Source of the DNA: Novosphingobium sp. ZN18A2
Lineage (GTDB): Bacteria > Pseudomonadota > Alphaproteobacteria > Sphingomonadales > Sphingomonadaceae
Length of the DNA: 64,000 nucleotides
Assembly (NCBI RefSeq): GCF_036784765.1
Contig: NZ_CP136651.1
Location: 124,001-188,000, forward strand
Reading direction: 5' to 3'
Below, piece by piece: positions 17,935-25,776 of this stretch. Within the stretch, counting starts at the first letter, position 1, and every line of letters starts with the position of its first letter. Made by a program: the position numbers and the translations under genes. The notes beneath the pieces are model-generated. The model saw nothing but the letters and a program-made list of their open reading frames with translations. It did not search any database and was not told where the DNA came from.

Positions 17935-18279
17935 CTAAAGTATTTCCTGCACCTTTTCCTTGGGCCGGCACAGGCGCACGCCCTTGTCGGTTTCCACCAG
18001 CGGGCGTTCGATCAGGATCGGTTCCGCCGCCATTGCCGCCAGCACCGCTGCATCGCTCGCTTGCGGAAGGCCGCGCTCTGCCGCGTCGGTGCCCTTCAGG
18101 CGCAGGCCCTGCTGCGGCGTGATCCCCGCATCGCGATAGAGCTGGGCCAGCTTTTCCGCGGCTGGCGGGGTCTTAAGGTATTCGACCACCGTAACCTCTA
18201 CGCCCGGCGTCTCTTCCAGGATTGCCAGCGTATTGCGCGAGGTGCCGCACTTCGGGTTGTGCCAGATGGTGGCCTTCAC
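17935..18279 (-). CDS. ArsC-family protein (YfgD/arsenate reductase-like)
   Basis: A 114-residue thioredoxin-fold protein. The redox Cys is in IWHNPKCGTSRNTL, and the family-specific EYLKTPP and ILIERPLVETDKGVRLCRP segments are present. Members are either glutaredoxin-dependent arsenate reductases or YfgD-like proteins of unclear role. No other ars gene is nearby, so the second is equally likely. The GTG start overlaps the stop of the 2Fe-2S gene by 4 bp and has GGAG upstream. Confidence 0.85.
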   Translation of the reverse strand: MKATIWHNPKCGTSRNTLAILEETPGVEVTVVEYLKTPPAAEKLAQLYRDAGITPQQGLRLKGTDAAERGLPQASDAAVLAAMAAEPILIERPLVETDKGVRLCRPKEKVQEIL

Positions 18280-18827
18280 TTCGTATCTCCTTGTTCGCTG
18301 CCCAGCGCGGGCACGGTGCGCGCCGCTTCGGCCGGGCGGATGCCGGGCGCGGGGACCGGCGGTATCGTGTCTTCGCCGCGCATCGCCCGTCCCGCGCGCT
18401 GCACGGCGCGCACCAGCCGGGGATAGACACCGCAGCGGCACATGTTGGTGAGCGCGGCCTTTATCTGGTCTTCGGACGGATCGGCATTCTGCGCCAGCAG
18501 CGCCGCCGCCGCCATCACCATGCCCGGCGTGCAGAAACCGCACTGGATCGCCTGTTCGGCGACGAAGGCCTGCTGCACCGGATGGCTGCGATCGGGCGAA
18601 AGCGCCTCGATCGTGGTGACGGAGCGCCCCTCCATCTCGCCAAGCGACAGCAGGCACGCTTTCGCCGCCTCGCCATCCACGATCACCGTGCAGGCGCCGC
18701 AATCGCCATTGCCGCAGCCATACTTGGTGCCCGTCAGGTTCGATGCGTCGCGCAGCGCCCACAGCAGGGGCGTATCGTCGGGCAGGCGATACTGCACCGG
18801 CTGGTCGTTGACGATGAAGCGCGACAT
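18276..18827 (-). CDS. 2Fe-2S subunit of a xanthine-dehydrogenase-type molybdoenzyme (orphan)
   Basis: A 183-residue protein with two iron-sulfur domains: a plant-ferredoxin-like site YGCGNGDCGACTV with a later Cys in AKACLLS, and a helical domain with QCGFCTPGM and MCRCGVYPR. This is the small subunit type of isoquinoline/aldehyde oxidoreductases (IorA-like), which pass electrons from a molybdopterin subunit. No large subunit or cytochrome partner is adjacent, as the neighbours are an ArsC-like protein and a class II aldolase. A Pro-rich tail of about 30 residues follows the second domain. Confidence 0.88.
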   Translation of the reverse strand: MSRFIVNDQPVQYRLPDDTPLLWALRDASNLTGTKYGCGNGDCGACTVIVDGEAAKACLLSLGEMEGRSVTTIEALSPDRSHPVQQAFVAEQAIQCGFCTPGMVMAAAALLAQNADPSEDQIKAALTNMCRCGVYPRLVRAVQRAGRAMRGEDTIPPVPAPGIRPAEAARTVPALGSEQGDTK

Positions 18828-18862
18828 GGTGCGCCTGCGCCTAGTGCGTCAGCGCCCGCGCA

Positions 18863-19648
18863 TCAATCCCGCCAGCTGCGGTCGACCGCATCCACCTTGC
18901 GCACCCAGGCATCGAAATCCGCCTCGCCCGGCGCCTTGCCGGGCACGCCGCCTTGCGAAAGATCGCGTTGGTGAACGTCGATCACGTCCTGCGAAATGCG
19001 GATCGGATTGCCCATCGAAAGCGTGGCGACCTGGATTTCGCAGGCGCGCTGAAGGCTCCACATCTGCACGAACATTTCCGGCAACGCGCGCGCCAGAACA
19101 ACCGGCCCGTGGTTGCGCAGCATCAGGATGCGGTTGTTGCCAAGGTTCTTCTGCAACCGCTCGCCCTCTTCCGCGCGCACGGTGATGCCTTCGAAATCGT
19201 GATAGCCCAGCCGCCCCTGGAAGTTGCAGGCATAGAAGCTGATCGGCATCAGCCCTTCCTCGTGGCTGCACACCGCCATCGTCGCCGTGGTGTGGACGTG
19301 GCAGATCGCGTGCGCCCAATCGAGGTTGCGGTGGAAATAGCTGTGCTGGACGAAGCCCGCCTTGTTCACCGGATAGGGGCTGCCGTCCAGCGTGTTCCCG
19401 TCGATATCGATCTTGACGAGGTTTGACGCGCAGACTTCGGAATAGAGCAGGCCGAAGGGGTTGATAAGGAAGGCGTTGTCTTCCCCCGGCACGCGGACCG
19501 AGATGTGGTTGTAGATCGATTCGGACCAGCCCATCAGGTCGAAGATGCGATAGCACGCGGCAAGCTGCTGGCGCGCCTGCCATTCGGCATCGCTGCAATC
19601 GAGGTTGCGCCCCCGGTGTTCGGCATGCTCCGCAAGCTGGGTAGCCAT
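18863..19648 (-). CDS. Class II aldolase/adducin-family protein
   Basis: A 261-residue zinc-dependent aldolase-fold protein. The putative metal ligands are in AHAICHVHTTATM (HxH) and MLRNHGPVVLAR. The GWSESIYNHISVRVPG opening and NPFGLLYSEV are typical of the adducin-like subgroup. The substrate is unknown. ATG 19648 is chosen because GGAGAGAAAG precedes it. A further ATG upstream would overlap the divergent SRAP gene. The two genes start 28 bp apart. Confidence 0.87.
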   Translation of the reverse strand: MATQLAEHAEHRGRNLDCSDAEWQARQQLAACYRIFDLMGWSESIYNHISVRVPGEDNAFLINPFGLLYSEVCASNLVKIDIDGNTLDGSPYPVNKAGFVQHSYFHRNLDWAHAICHVHTTATMAVCSHEEGLMPISFYACNFQGRLGYHDFEGITVRAEEGERLQKNLGNNRILMLRNHGPVVLARALPEMFVQMWSLQRACEIQVATLSMGNPIRISQDVIDVHQRDLSQGGVPGKAPGEADFDAWVRKVDAVDRSWRD

Positions 19649-19676
19649 CTTTCTCTCCGCGTGTAGGTTCGTTTCT

Positions 19677-20306
19677 ATGTGCAACCTCTATCGCATGACC
19701 AGCAATGTGGACGCAATGCGCCAGCTGTTCGGCCCGGTCGAAACCGGCGGCGCCAACGTGCCCCCGCTGCACGAGATCTGGCCCGATCGCGCCGCCCCGG
19801 TAATCGTGGCAACGGAAGACGGCACGCGCCGGCTGGAAAGCATGGCGTGGGGCTGGCCGCCGTTCGGCGATTTGAAGCGGTCCATCACCAACGTGCGCAA
19901 CCTTGCCTCGCCGATGTGGCGCGGCGCGCTGGCCGATCCGATGCGGCGATGCCTGGTGCCCGTCACCGCGTACTGCGAATGGTCGGCAAGGCCCGATCCG
20001 GCAACCGGGCGCAAGGTAAGGCACTGGTTCGCCCTGCCCGGCGAAGACCTGTTCGCCTTCGCCGGCCTGTGGCGCCCCACGGACAGCGGCCCGCGCTTTG
20101 CCTTCCTCACCTGCCCGGCCAACGAAACCGTTGCGCGCATCCACCCGAAGGCGATGCCGGTGATGCTGGCCGGGCGCGACATGGCGCAACGCTGGATGAC
20201 CGCGGACGGAACGGGCGCGGCGGCGATGCAGCATCCGTTCCCCGACGCGGAGATGATGGAACTGCCGCCGGAGCCCTCGCCCGGCGAGCAGGGAGCCCTG
20301 CTTTAG
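19677..20306 (+). CDS. SOS response-associated peptidase (SRAP/YedK, HMCES family)
   Basis: A 209-residue SRAP domain. The protein starts MCNLY, so that after Met removal Cys2 is N-terminal, as required to form the thiazolidine crosslink to abasic sites in single-stranded DNA. NVRNLASPMWRGAL, TAYCEW with the conserved Glu, and IHPKAMPVML with the active-site His are present. It shields abasic sites in ssDNA. A 73-bp repeat element lies about 85 bp behind it. Confidence 0.93.
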   Translation: MCNLYRMTSNVDAMRQLFGPVETGGANVPPLHEIWPDRAAPVIVATEDGTRRLESMAWGWPPFGDLKRSITNVRNLASPMWRGALADPMRRCLVPVTAYCEWSARPDPATGRKVRHWFALPGEDLFAFAGLWRPTDSGPRFAFLTCPANETVARIHPKAMPVMLAGRDMAQRWMTADGTGAAAMQHPFPDAEMMELPPEPSPGEQGALL

Positions 20307-20390
20307 TTCGGTGCGTCCGCTATCGGGCGCTTCAGGCCGAAAGAAGACTTTCCGGACACGGCGCCATTGCAGACGTTGGGCTGGCCCACC

Positions 20391-20463
20391 CCCGACCCCT
20401 CCCGCAAGCGGGAGGGGAGCAAGACTTGCGCCGCCGCAGGCGGTACTAGTTGCAGCGGGGCAG
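20391..20463 (-). repeat. 73-bp intergenic repeat element, copy B
   Basis: Inverted copy of 12711-12783 with 66 of 73 matching positions by eye. It includes the palindrome CCCCTCCCGC-AA-GCGGGAGGGG at 20396-20417. It lies between the convergent SRAP gene and the TauE/DsbD-like gene. Confidence 0.85.
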
Positions 20464-20481
20464 GCAATTACGCAAAGTCCG

Positions 20482-21186
20482 CTACACCCCGCACAGCGCC
20501 GCGATTGTCGATTGCGGCACCGCGAAGCTCGCCATGCCCAGCGCCATGATCGCCAGCCCCACGCCCACCTGCAACCGCGTGTTGTGCGCCAGCCGCCGCA
20601 GCGAGGTTGCGCCGAAGGCGGCCGCCGTCACCGCCGGGATCGTGCCCAGCCCGAAGCCCGCCATCACGCCCGCCGCGCGGATGGGCGTGCCTGTCATCGC
20701 CGCGAAAACCAGCGTGCCATAGACCATGCCGCAGGGCACGAATCCCCAGGCCAGCCCCATCGCCACCGTGCCCGCGCTGCCGCTTAGGTGCAGCGCTGCG
20801 GCACCGGCGCGGATGCGGTCCGCAATGGCCGCGAACAGCCGGTCCGCTACCGCGATCCCCGGCGCAAGGCCGGTCAGCGACAGCCCGATCCAGCCGAGCG
20901 ACAGCGCCGCGAAGAGCCGCAGCATCAGGTAAAGCGTCGGGTGGTCGAACCGGGCGATCACCGCCGCCCCCAGCCCGCCGACCGCCACGCCCATCAGCGA
21001 ATAGGCCAGCACGCGCCCGGCCTGCAGCGTCAGCAGTCCCCGCATCCGCGCGGCGGGTGCGTCGCTGTCCGGTTCGGCCGACATCGACAGCACAGAAGCA
21101 ATGCCCCCGCACATGCCCGCACAGTGCAGACTGCTGGCAAGGCCCAGCACCATGCCGCCGGCAAAGGTAAGGCTGGTCATGCTCAT
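20482..21186 (-). CDS. Membrane protein of the COG2836 TauE/DsbD-like family
   Basis: A 234-residue inner-membrane protein of about six helices. The GMVLGLASSLHCAGMCGG motif near the N-terminus and AWGFVPCGMVYGTLVFAA in the middle (paired half-repeats with conserved Cys) mark the family seen near cbb3 oxidase and copper-homeostasis genes. It probably handles metal ions or reductant across the membrane. No cco gene is in the window, so the role is inferred only from the family. Confidence 0.82.
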   Translation of the reverse strand: MSMTSLTFAGGMVLGLASSLHCAGMCGGIASVLSMSAEPDSDAPAARMRGLLTLQAGRVLAYSLMGVAVGGLGAAVIARFDHPTLYLMLRLFAALSLGWIGLSLTGLAPGIAVADRLFAAIADRIRAGAAALHLSGSAGTVAMGLAWGFVPCGMVYGTLVFAAMTGTPIRAAGVMAGFGLGTIPAVTAAAFGATSLRRLAHNTRLQVGVGLAIMALGMASFAVPQSTIAALCGV

Positions 21187-21308
21187 CGCAGGCGGGATCC
21201 CGGCATCATGGATTCATCCGATAGGTCGCGGGGACGGGCGGTTCCTTGATTCAGGTCGAATTTCGTCCTTCTACCGGTTCTCCCCGGCTCTGGCATCCAT
21301 GCGGCCGG

Positions 21309-22163
21309 CTATCCGACACCCATGTTGTCGATCAGCCGCGTGCCGCCGATCCGCGCCGCGACCAGCAGGCGCGCGGGGCGTTCGCCCGGCGCATAGAGTT
21401 CGGCCAGCGTCTCCGCATCGCGCAGGTCCGCGTAATCGACGCTGGCAAACCCCGCGTCGATCAGCGCGCCTTCCAGCGTGTGGAGCGTGGGCGCGACCTC
21501 CGCGCCGCCTTCAATCGCCGCAATCGCCTGTTTCATCGCCTTGGGCAACGCGGCGGCGCGACGGCGGTCTTCTTCGGACAGGTATCGGTTGCGGCTGGAC
21601 AGGGCGAGGCCGTCCGCCTCGCGCACGGTGGGCACCCCGATAATCGCGTCCACGTGCGGGCGCGTGAGATCGAGGTCGCGCGCCATTCTGCGGATCACCG
21701 CCAGTTGCTGCCAGTCCTTCTCACCGAACAGCGCCATGTCGGGCGTGACCTGGTTGAACAGCTTGCACACCACCGTTGCCACCCCGTCGAAATGGCCGGG
21801 CCGGGCCGCACCGCACGCGCCTTCGCTGACGCCCGAGACAGAGATGTTGGTGGCATAGCCATCGGGATACATCTGGTCCGACGTGGGCGCCCACAGCAGG
21901 TCTGCCCCTTCGGCCTCCAGCATCGCGGCGTCGGCGGCAAGCTGGCGCGGATAGGCGTCAAGATCCTCGTTCGCACCGAACTGGCGCGGATTGACGAAGA
22001 TCGACACCGCCACCGCACCGGCGCGCGCCTTTGCTTCGCGCACCAGCGTAAGGTGCCCTTCGTGCAAAGCGCCCATTGTCGGGACAAGGGCGAGCGTTTT
22101 TCCCCCGTTTTTCAGCGCAGCCACGCATTTGCGCAGGTCTTCAAGCCGATTGATGGTTTGCAC
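21309..22163 (-). CDS. panC: Pantothenate synthetase (pantoate-beta-alanine ligase)
   Basis: ATP-dependent condensation of pantoate and beta-alanine, the last step to pantothenate. The 284 residues show VPTMGALHEGHL (HxGH nucleotidyl motif), SIFVNPRQFG, FGEKDWQQL and LSSRNRYLS. The start is GTG at 22163, ahead of QTINRLEDL, with AGGACAAAGGG upstream. No upstream ATG fits the conserved N-terminus. It is divergent from mipZ, 129 bp away. Confidence 0.95.
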   Translation of the reverse strand: MQTINRLEDLRKCVAALKNGGKTLALVPTMGALHEGHLTLVREAKARAGAVAVSIFVNPRQFGANEDLDAYPRQLAADAAMLEAEGADLLWAPTSDQMYPDGYATNISVSGVSEGACGAARPGHFDGVATVVCKLFNQVTPDMALFGEKDWQQLAVIRRMARDLDLTRPHVDAIIGVPTVREADGLALSSRNRYLSEEDRRRAAALPKAMKQAIAAIEGGAEVAPTLHTLEGALIDAGFASVDYADLRDAETLAELYAPGERPARLLVAARIGGTRLIDNMGVG

Positions 22164-22292
22164 GTTTGGCCCTTTGTCCTCTAATTCGTCGCGATGACGT
22201 AACCCTTGCGGTCTGTAGTGCGCGCAACATGCCGGCGGCAAGCCGCGCGCACGCAGACCGGCACAGACAAGAAGAGAGCACTCGCCTTGGCC

Positions 22293-23120
22293 ATGGCGCC
22301 TTTCGTTCCCCATCGCATCGTCTTCGCCAACGAAAAGGGCGGCACCGGCAAATCGACCACCGCGGTCCACGTGGCGGTTGCGCTTGCCTATCGCGGCGCG
22401 AAAGTCGCGGCGATCGATCTCGACGCGCGCCAGCGCACGATGCACCGCTATTTCGAAAACCGCGCCGAAACGCAGAAGCGGCGCGATATCACGCTGCCCG
22501 GCGCGACGTGCGAGGTCTATTCGGGCGACAGCGCGGAAGAACTGGACGCCATCGCCGCGCGGCTGGGCGAAAGCCACGATTTCGTGCTGTTCGATACGCC
22601 GGGCCGCGACGATCCGCTGGCGCGCCACGTGGCGACCGGCGCGGATACGCTGGTCACGCCACTGAACGACAGTTTCGTGGACTTCGACCTGATCGGACAG
22701 GTCGATGCCGAAACGTTCAAGGTGCGCCGCCTTTCGTTCTATGCCGAACTGATCTGGGAAGCGCGCAAGAAGCGCGCGCTGACAACCATCCGCGAACAGC
22801 GCAAGGACATGGACTGGGTCGTGGTGCGCAACCGCACCGGCTATACCGAAGCGCGCAACCAGCGCCGCATCGACCAGGCGCTGACCGAACTTTCAAAGCG
22901 CGTGGGATTCCGCGTCGCCAGCGGGCTTTCCGAACGCGTGATCTATCGCGAGCTTTTTCCTTCCGGGCTGACCCTGCTGGACAAGGGGCACCTGGGCGAA
23001 CTGGGTACCAGCCACCTTGTCGCGCGGCAGGAACTGCGCCAGCTCGTCGCCGGACTGGCCCTGCCCACCGCCACGCGCGACCAGCCCGAACTGGCGCTGG
23101 CGCAAGCGGGGGAGCGATAG
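22293..23120 (+). CDS. mipZ: Division-plane positioning ATPase MipZ (ParA/MinD family)
   Basis: A 275-residue P-loop ATPase. The deviant Walker A is FANEKGGTGKST (residues 11-22). LDARQRTMHRYFENR, LFDTPGRDDPLARH, NDSFVDFDLIG and ERVIYRELFPSGLTLLD closely follow Caulobacter MipZ. MipZ forms a gradient from ParB-bound origins and inhibits FtsZ near the poles. The ATG at 22293 begins the conserved domain. A TTG two codons upstream is better placed for GAGAG and is possible. The J-domain gene follows 4 bp later. Confidence 0.9.
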   Translation: MAPFVPHRIVFANEKGGTGKSTTAVHVAVALAYRGAKVAAIDLDARQRTMHRYFENRAETQKRRDITLPGATCEVYSGDSAEELDAIAARLGESHDFVLFDTPGRDDPLARHVATGADTLVTPLNDSFVDFDLIGQVDAETFKVRRLSFYAELIWEARKKRALTTIREQRKDMDWVVVRNRTGYTEARNQRRIDQALTELSKRVGFRVASGLSERVIYRELFPSGLTLLDKGHLGELGTSHLVARQELRQLVAGLALPTATRDQPELALAQAGER

Positions 23121-23124
23121 GGCG

Positions 23125-23415
23125 ATGTTGAAGATCGTCTGGCTTGTCGTGCTGGCCGCTATCGCGGTGAAGCTGCTGTCCGGCCACTGGCCGTGGCACC
23201 TGCTGAAAGCCGCAGACCGTTCCGCCGCGGCATCGCGCGCCCGCGCCATGCTGGGCGTGCGCGAGGATGCAAGCCGGCAGGAAATCGTGGAGGCGCACCG
23301 CCGCCGCATCGCCGCCGTCCACCCGGACCGGGGCGGATCGAACGAGGCCGTTCACGAAGCCGATGCCGCGCGCGACCTGCTGCTCGCGCGGCTGGGACGC
23401 AGCGGCCGGGACTGA
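23125..23415 (+). CDS. Membrane-anchored J-domain protein
   Basis: A 96-residue protein. The N-terminal helix IVWLVVLAAIAVKLLSG anchors it. The C-terminal half is a short J domain with AMLGVREDASRQEI and HRRRIAAVHPDRGGS (the HPD tripeptide), like the TIM14/DjlC-type single-pass proteins. It would stimulate DnaK ATPase at the membrane. It starts 4 bp after mipZ, with GGAG near the mipZ stop, so the two are co-transcribed. Any link to division is unproven. Confidence 0.85.
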   Translation: MLKIVWLVVLAAIAVKLLSGHWPWHLLKAADRSAAASRARAMLGVREDASRQEIVEAHRRRIAAVHPDRGGSNEAVHEADAARDLLLARLGRSGRD

Positions 23416-23455
23416 CGCGCTGGACAACGCATCGCCGAACAGGAAAGCTTGAAAA

Positions 23456-24859
23456 ATGACCTATACCTTCCACCCGACTGTCCTGCGCGAATACGACATT
23501 CGCGGGATCATCGGCGAAACGCTCGGCCCCGACGATGCGCGCGCGATCGGGCGCGGGTTCGGAACACGGGTGCGCCGCGCCGGGGGAAGCAAGGTTGCGG
23601 TGGGGTATGACGGACGCATCAGTTCGCCCATGCTGGAACACGCGCTGGCCGAAGGGCTTACCGCCAGCGGCGTGGACGTGGTACGCGTGGGTCTGGGGCC
23701 GACGCCGATGCTCTATTACGCCGAAGCGTCAATGGAAGATGTGGATGGCGGCATCCAGATAACCGGCAGCCACAATCCCCCCAATTACAATGGCTTCAAG
23801 ATGGTACTTGGGGGCAAGCCGTTCTTCGGAGACGACATACTCGACCTCGGGCGGCTGGCCGAGGCGGGTGACTGGCTCCACGGCACCGGCACGTGCGAAA
23901 GCATTGACATCATCGACGCCTATGTCGACCGGCTCGTCGCCGGGCTTGATGGCGTCGACAAGGCGAAACTGGCATCGCTGCGCATCGGGTGGGACGCGGG
24001 CAACGGCGCTGCCGGCCCCGCGCTCGAAAAGCTGGTCGCGAAGCTGCCGGGCGAACATGTCCTGCTGTTCACCGATGTCGATGGAAGTTTTCCCAATCAT
24101 CATCCCGATCCTACCGAGGAAAAGAATCTTGCCGATCTGAGGACGGCAGTCGCCGCGAATAATCTCGACTTCGGAGTCGCTTTTGACGGCGATGGAGACC
24201 GGATCGGCGCGATCGACGGCGAAGGACGGATCATCTGGGGCGACCAGCTTTTGATGATCTATGCCGAAGACCTGCTGAAAATGGTGCCGGAAGCCACGAT
24301 TATCGCGGATGTGAAGGCCAGCCGCGCGCTGTTTGACCGCGTTGCCGAACTGGGCGGCAAGCCGCTGATGTGGAAAACCGGGCACAGCCTTATCAAATCC
24401 AAAATGAAAGAGACTGGCAGCCCGCTGGCCGGGGAGATGAGCGGCCACGTGTTCTTCGCGCACGAATACTATGGTTTCGACGATGCACTTTACGCCGCCG
24501 TCCGCCTGATCGCCGCCAGCGCGCGGCTGGGCAGGTCCGTCACCGAATTGCGCGGCGCGATGCCGGCGATGATCAACACGCCCGAAATGCGCTTCCAGGT
24601 CGATGAAAGCCGCAAGTTCGCCGCGATAGACGAAGTGCTGGCGCGCCTGAAGGCCGAAGGCGCGGAGGTCAACGACACAGACGGCGCGCGCGTCAACACG
24701 CCCGACGGCTGGTGGCTGCTGCGCGCATCGAACACGCAGGACGTGCTGGTCGCCCGCGCCGAAAGCGAAAGCGAGGACGGGCTGGAGCGCCTGATGGCCC
24801 AGATCGACGACCAGCTCGGCAAATCCGGCATCACGCGCGGCGCGCAGGCGGGGCATTGA
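23456..24859 (+). CDS. Phosphomannomutase/phosphoglucomutase (alpha-D-phosphohexomutase)
   Basis: A 467-residue enzyme that interconverts hexose 1- and 6-phosphates for nucleotide-sugar synthesis (AlgC/ManB type). [12 protein letters not shown] opens the protein. The phosphoserine loop is [15 protein letters not shown], the metal-binding loop is [12 protein letters not shown], and the sugar-binding loop is [12 protein letters not shown]. The phosphate-binding loop near the C-terminus is [16 protein letters not shown]. galE elsewhere in the window fits the same envelope-sugar supply. Whether mannose or glucose is preferred cannot be told. Confidence 0.93.
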   Translation: MTYTFHPTVLREYDIRGIIGETLGPDDARAIGRGFGTRVRRAGGSKVAVGYDGRISSPMLEHALAEGLTASGVDVVRVGLGPTPMLYYAEASMEDVDGGIQITGSHNPPNYNGFKMVLGGKPFFGDDILDLGRLAEAGDWLHGTGTCESIDIIDAYVDRLVAGLDGVDKAKLASLRIGWDAGNGAAGPALEKLVAKLPGEHVLLFTDVDGSFPNHHPDPTEEKNLADLRTAVAANNLDFGVAFDGDGDRIGAIDGEGRIIWGDQLLMIYAEDLLKMVPEATIIADVKASRALFDRVAELGGKPLMWKTGHSLIKSKMKETGSPLAGEMSGHVFFAHEYYGFDDALYAAVRLIAASARLGRSVTELRGAMPAMINTPEMRFQVDESRKFAAIDEVLARLKAEGAEVNDTDGARVNTPDGWWLLRASNTQDVLVARAESESEDGLERLMAQIDDQLGKSGITRGAQAGH

Positions 24860-24885
24860 TTCATTTTCCCGAGGGAGAAAAGCGG

Positions 24886-25710
24886 TTGAAGGTTCGCACT
24901 ATCCTCGCCATGGGCGCGGCGACGTTCATGCTGGCAGCCCAACCCACCTTCGCTGCGCCGCAAACGGCCAGGTCAAGCGCGGATGAACAAATGGCCGTGG
25001 CGGCGATGGCCGACATGTTCAAGGCCGAACCGCTTACGGCCGAACAACAGGCCCGGCTGCCAAAGGCGGAACGGATCGTTGGCACCATCATGCCGCCCGG
25101 AACCATGCAGTCCCTGATGGGATCTATGTTCAGCCGCATCCTCGATCCGATGATGAAGAAGTTTGCAAAGCCCGGCGCCATGGAGATCGCGCGCCAGCTT
25201 GGGCGGTCTCCCGGCACGCTTGACCTTTCGCCCGAAGCGGCGGGCGAAATCGAAGCGATCCTTGATCCCGCCTGGCAACAGCGCAACGCATTGCAGATGA
25301 GCGTATTCAAGGAAAGCATGGGCAAGGCTATGTCCGCTATGGAGCCGGATATGCGCGTCGGCATGGCGCAGGCCTATGCGGTGAACTTCACCGATGCCCA
25401 ACTGGATGACATCCTTGCGTTCTTCACGACACCCACCGGCCTCGTCTATGCCCGACGGTCATACATGCTGGCGTCCGACCCGCACATCCTTGCCGCTTCG
25501 ATGAAGGGGCTGCCCAAGATGCTGGACAACATGAAAACGATGCAGGCAAAGGTCAGTGCCGCGACGTCCGGCCTGCCCCCGCGCCGAGGCTATGATGACC
25601 TGAGCGCCGATCAGCGCGAAACGCTCGCGCGTCTGACCGGACTGACGCAGGATCAGATCCAGCGGGGCATGGAACGCGCGGCAGGGAAGCAGGCTGACGC
25701 CGGCAAATAG
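24886..25710 (+). CDS. Exported DUF2059-domain protein
   Basis: A 274-residue protein with a signal peptide (TILAMGAATFMLAAQPTFA). The mature part is helical, with YAVNFTDAQLDDILAFFTTPTGLVYA, the DUF2059 core found in many Gram-negative exported proteins of unknown function. The start is TTG at 24886, with GAGGGAG eight bases upstream. The in-frame ATG at residue 9 would cut into the signal peptide. It lies 26 bp after the phosphohexomutase gene. Confidence 0.8.
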   Translation: MKVRTILAMGAATFMLAAQPTFAAPQTARSSADEQMAVAAMADMFKAEPLTAEQQARLPKAERIVGTIMPPGTMQSLMGSMFSRILDPMMKKFAKPGAMEIARQLGRSPGTLDLSPEAAGEIEAILDPAWQQRNALQMSVFKESMGKAMSAMEPDMRVGMAQAYAVNFTDAQLDDILAFFTTPTGLVYARRSYMLASDPHILAASMKGLPKMLDNMKTMQAKVSAATSGLPPRRGYDDLSADQRETLARLTGLTQDQIQRGMERAAGKQADAGK

Positions 25711-25776
25711 GCTTCCCGGCGACACTTGCCTCAGCAAGGTGTGGCGCCAGGCCCCCGTCCATGCTTTTCCTGCGGG

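Noticed and set aside
24712..24885. Longer start for the DUF2059 protein
   Set aside because: It would overlap the end of the phosphohexomutase gene and put the signal peptide in the middle of the protein. The TTG at 24886 has a good ribosome-binding site.
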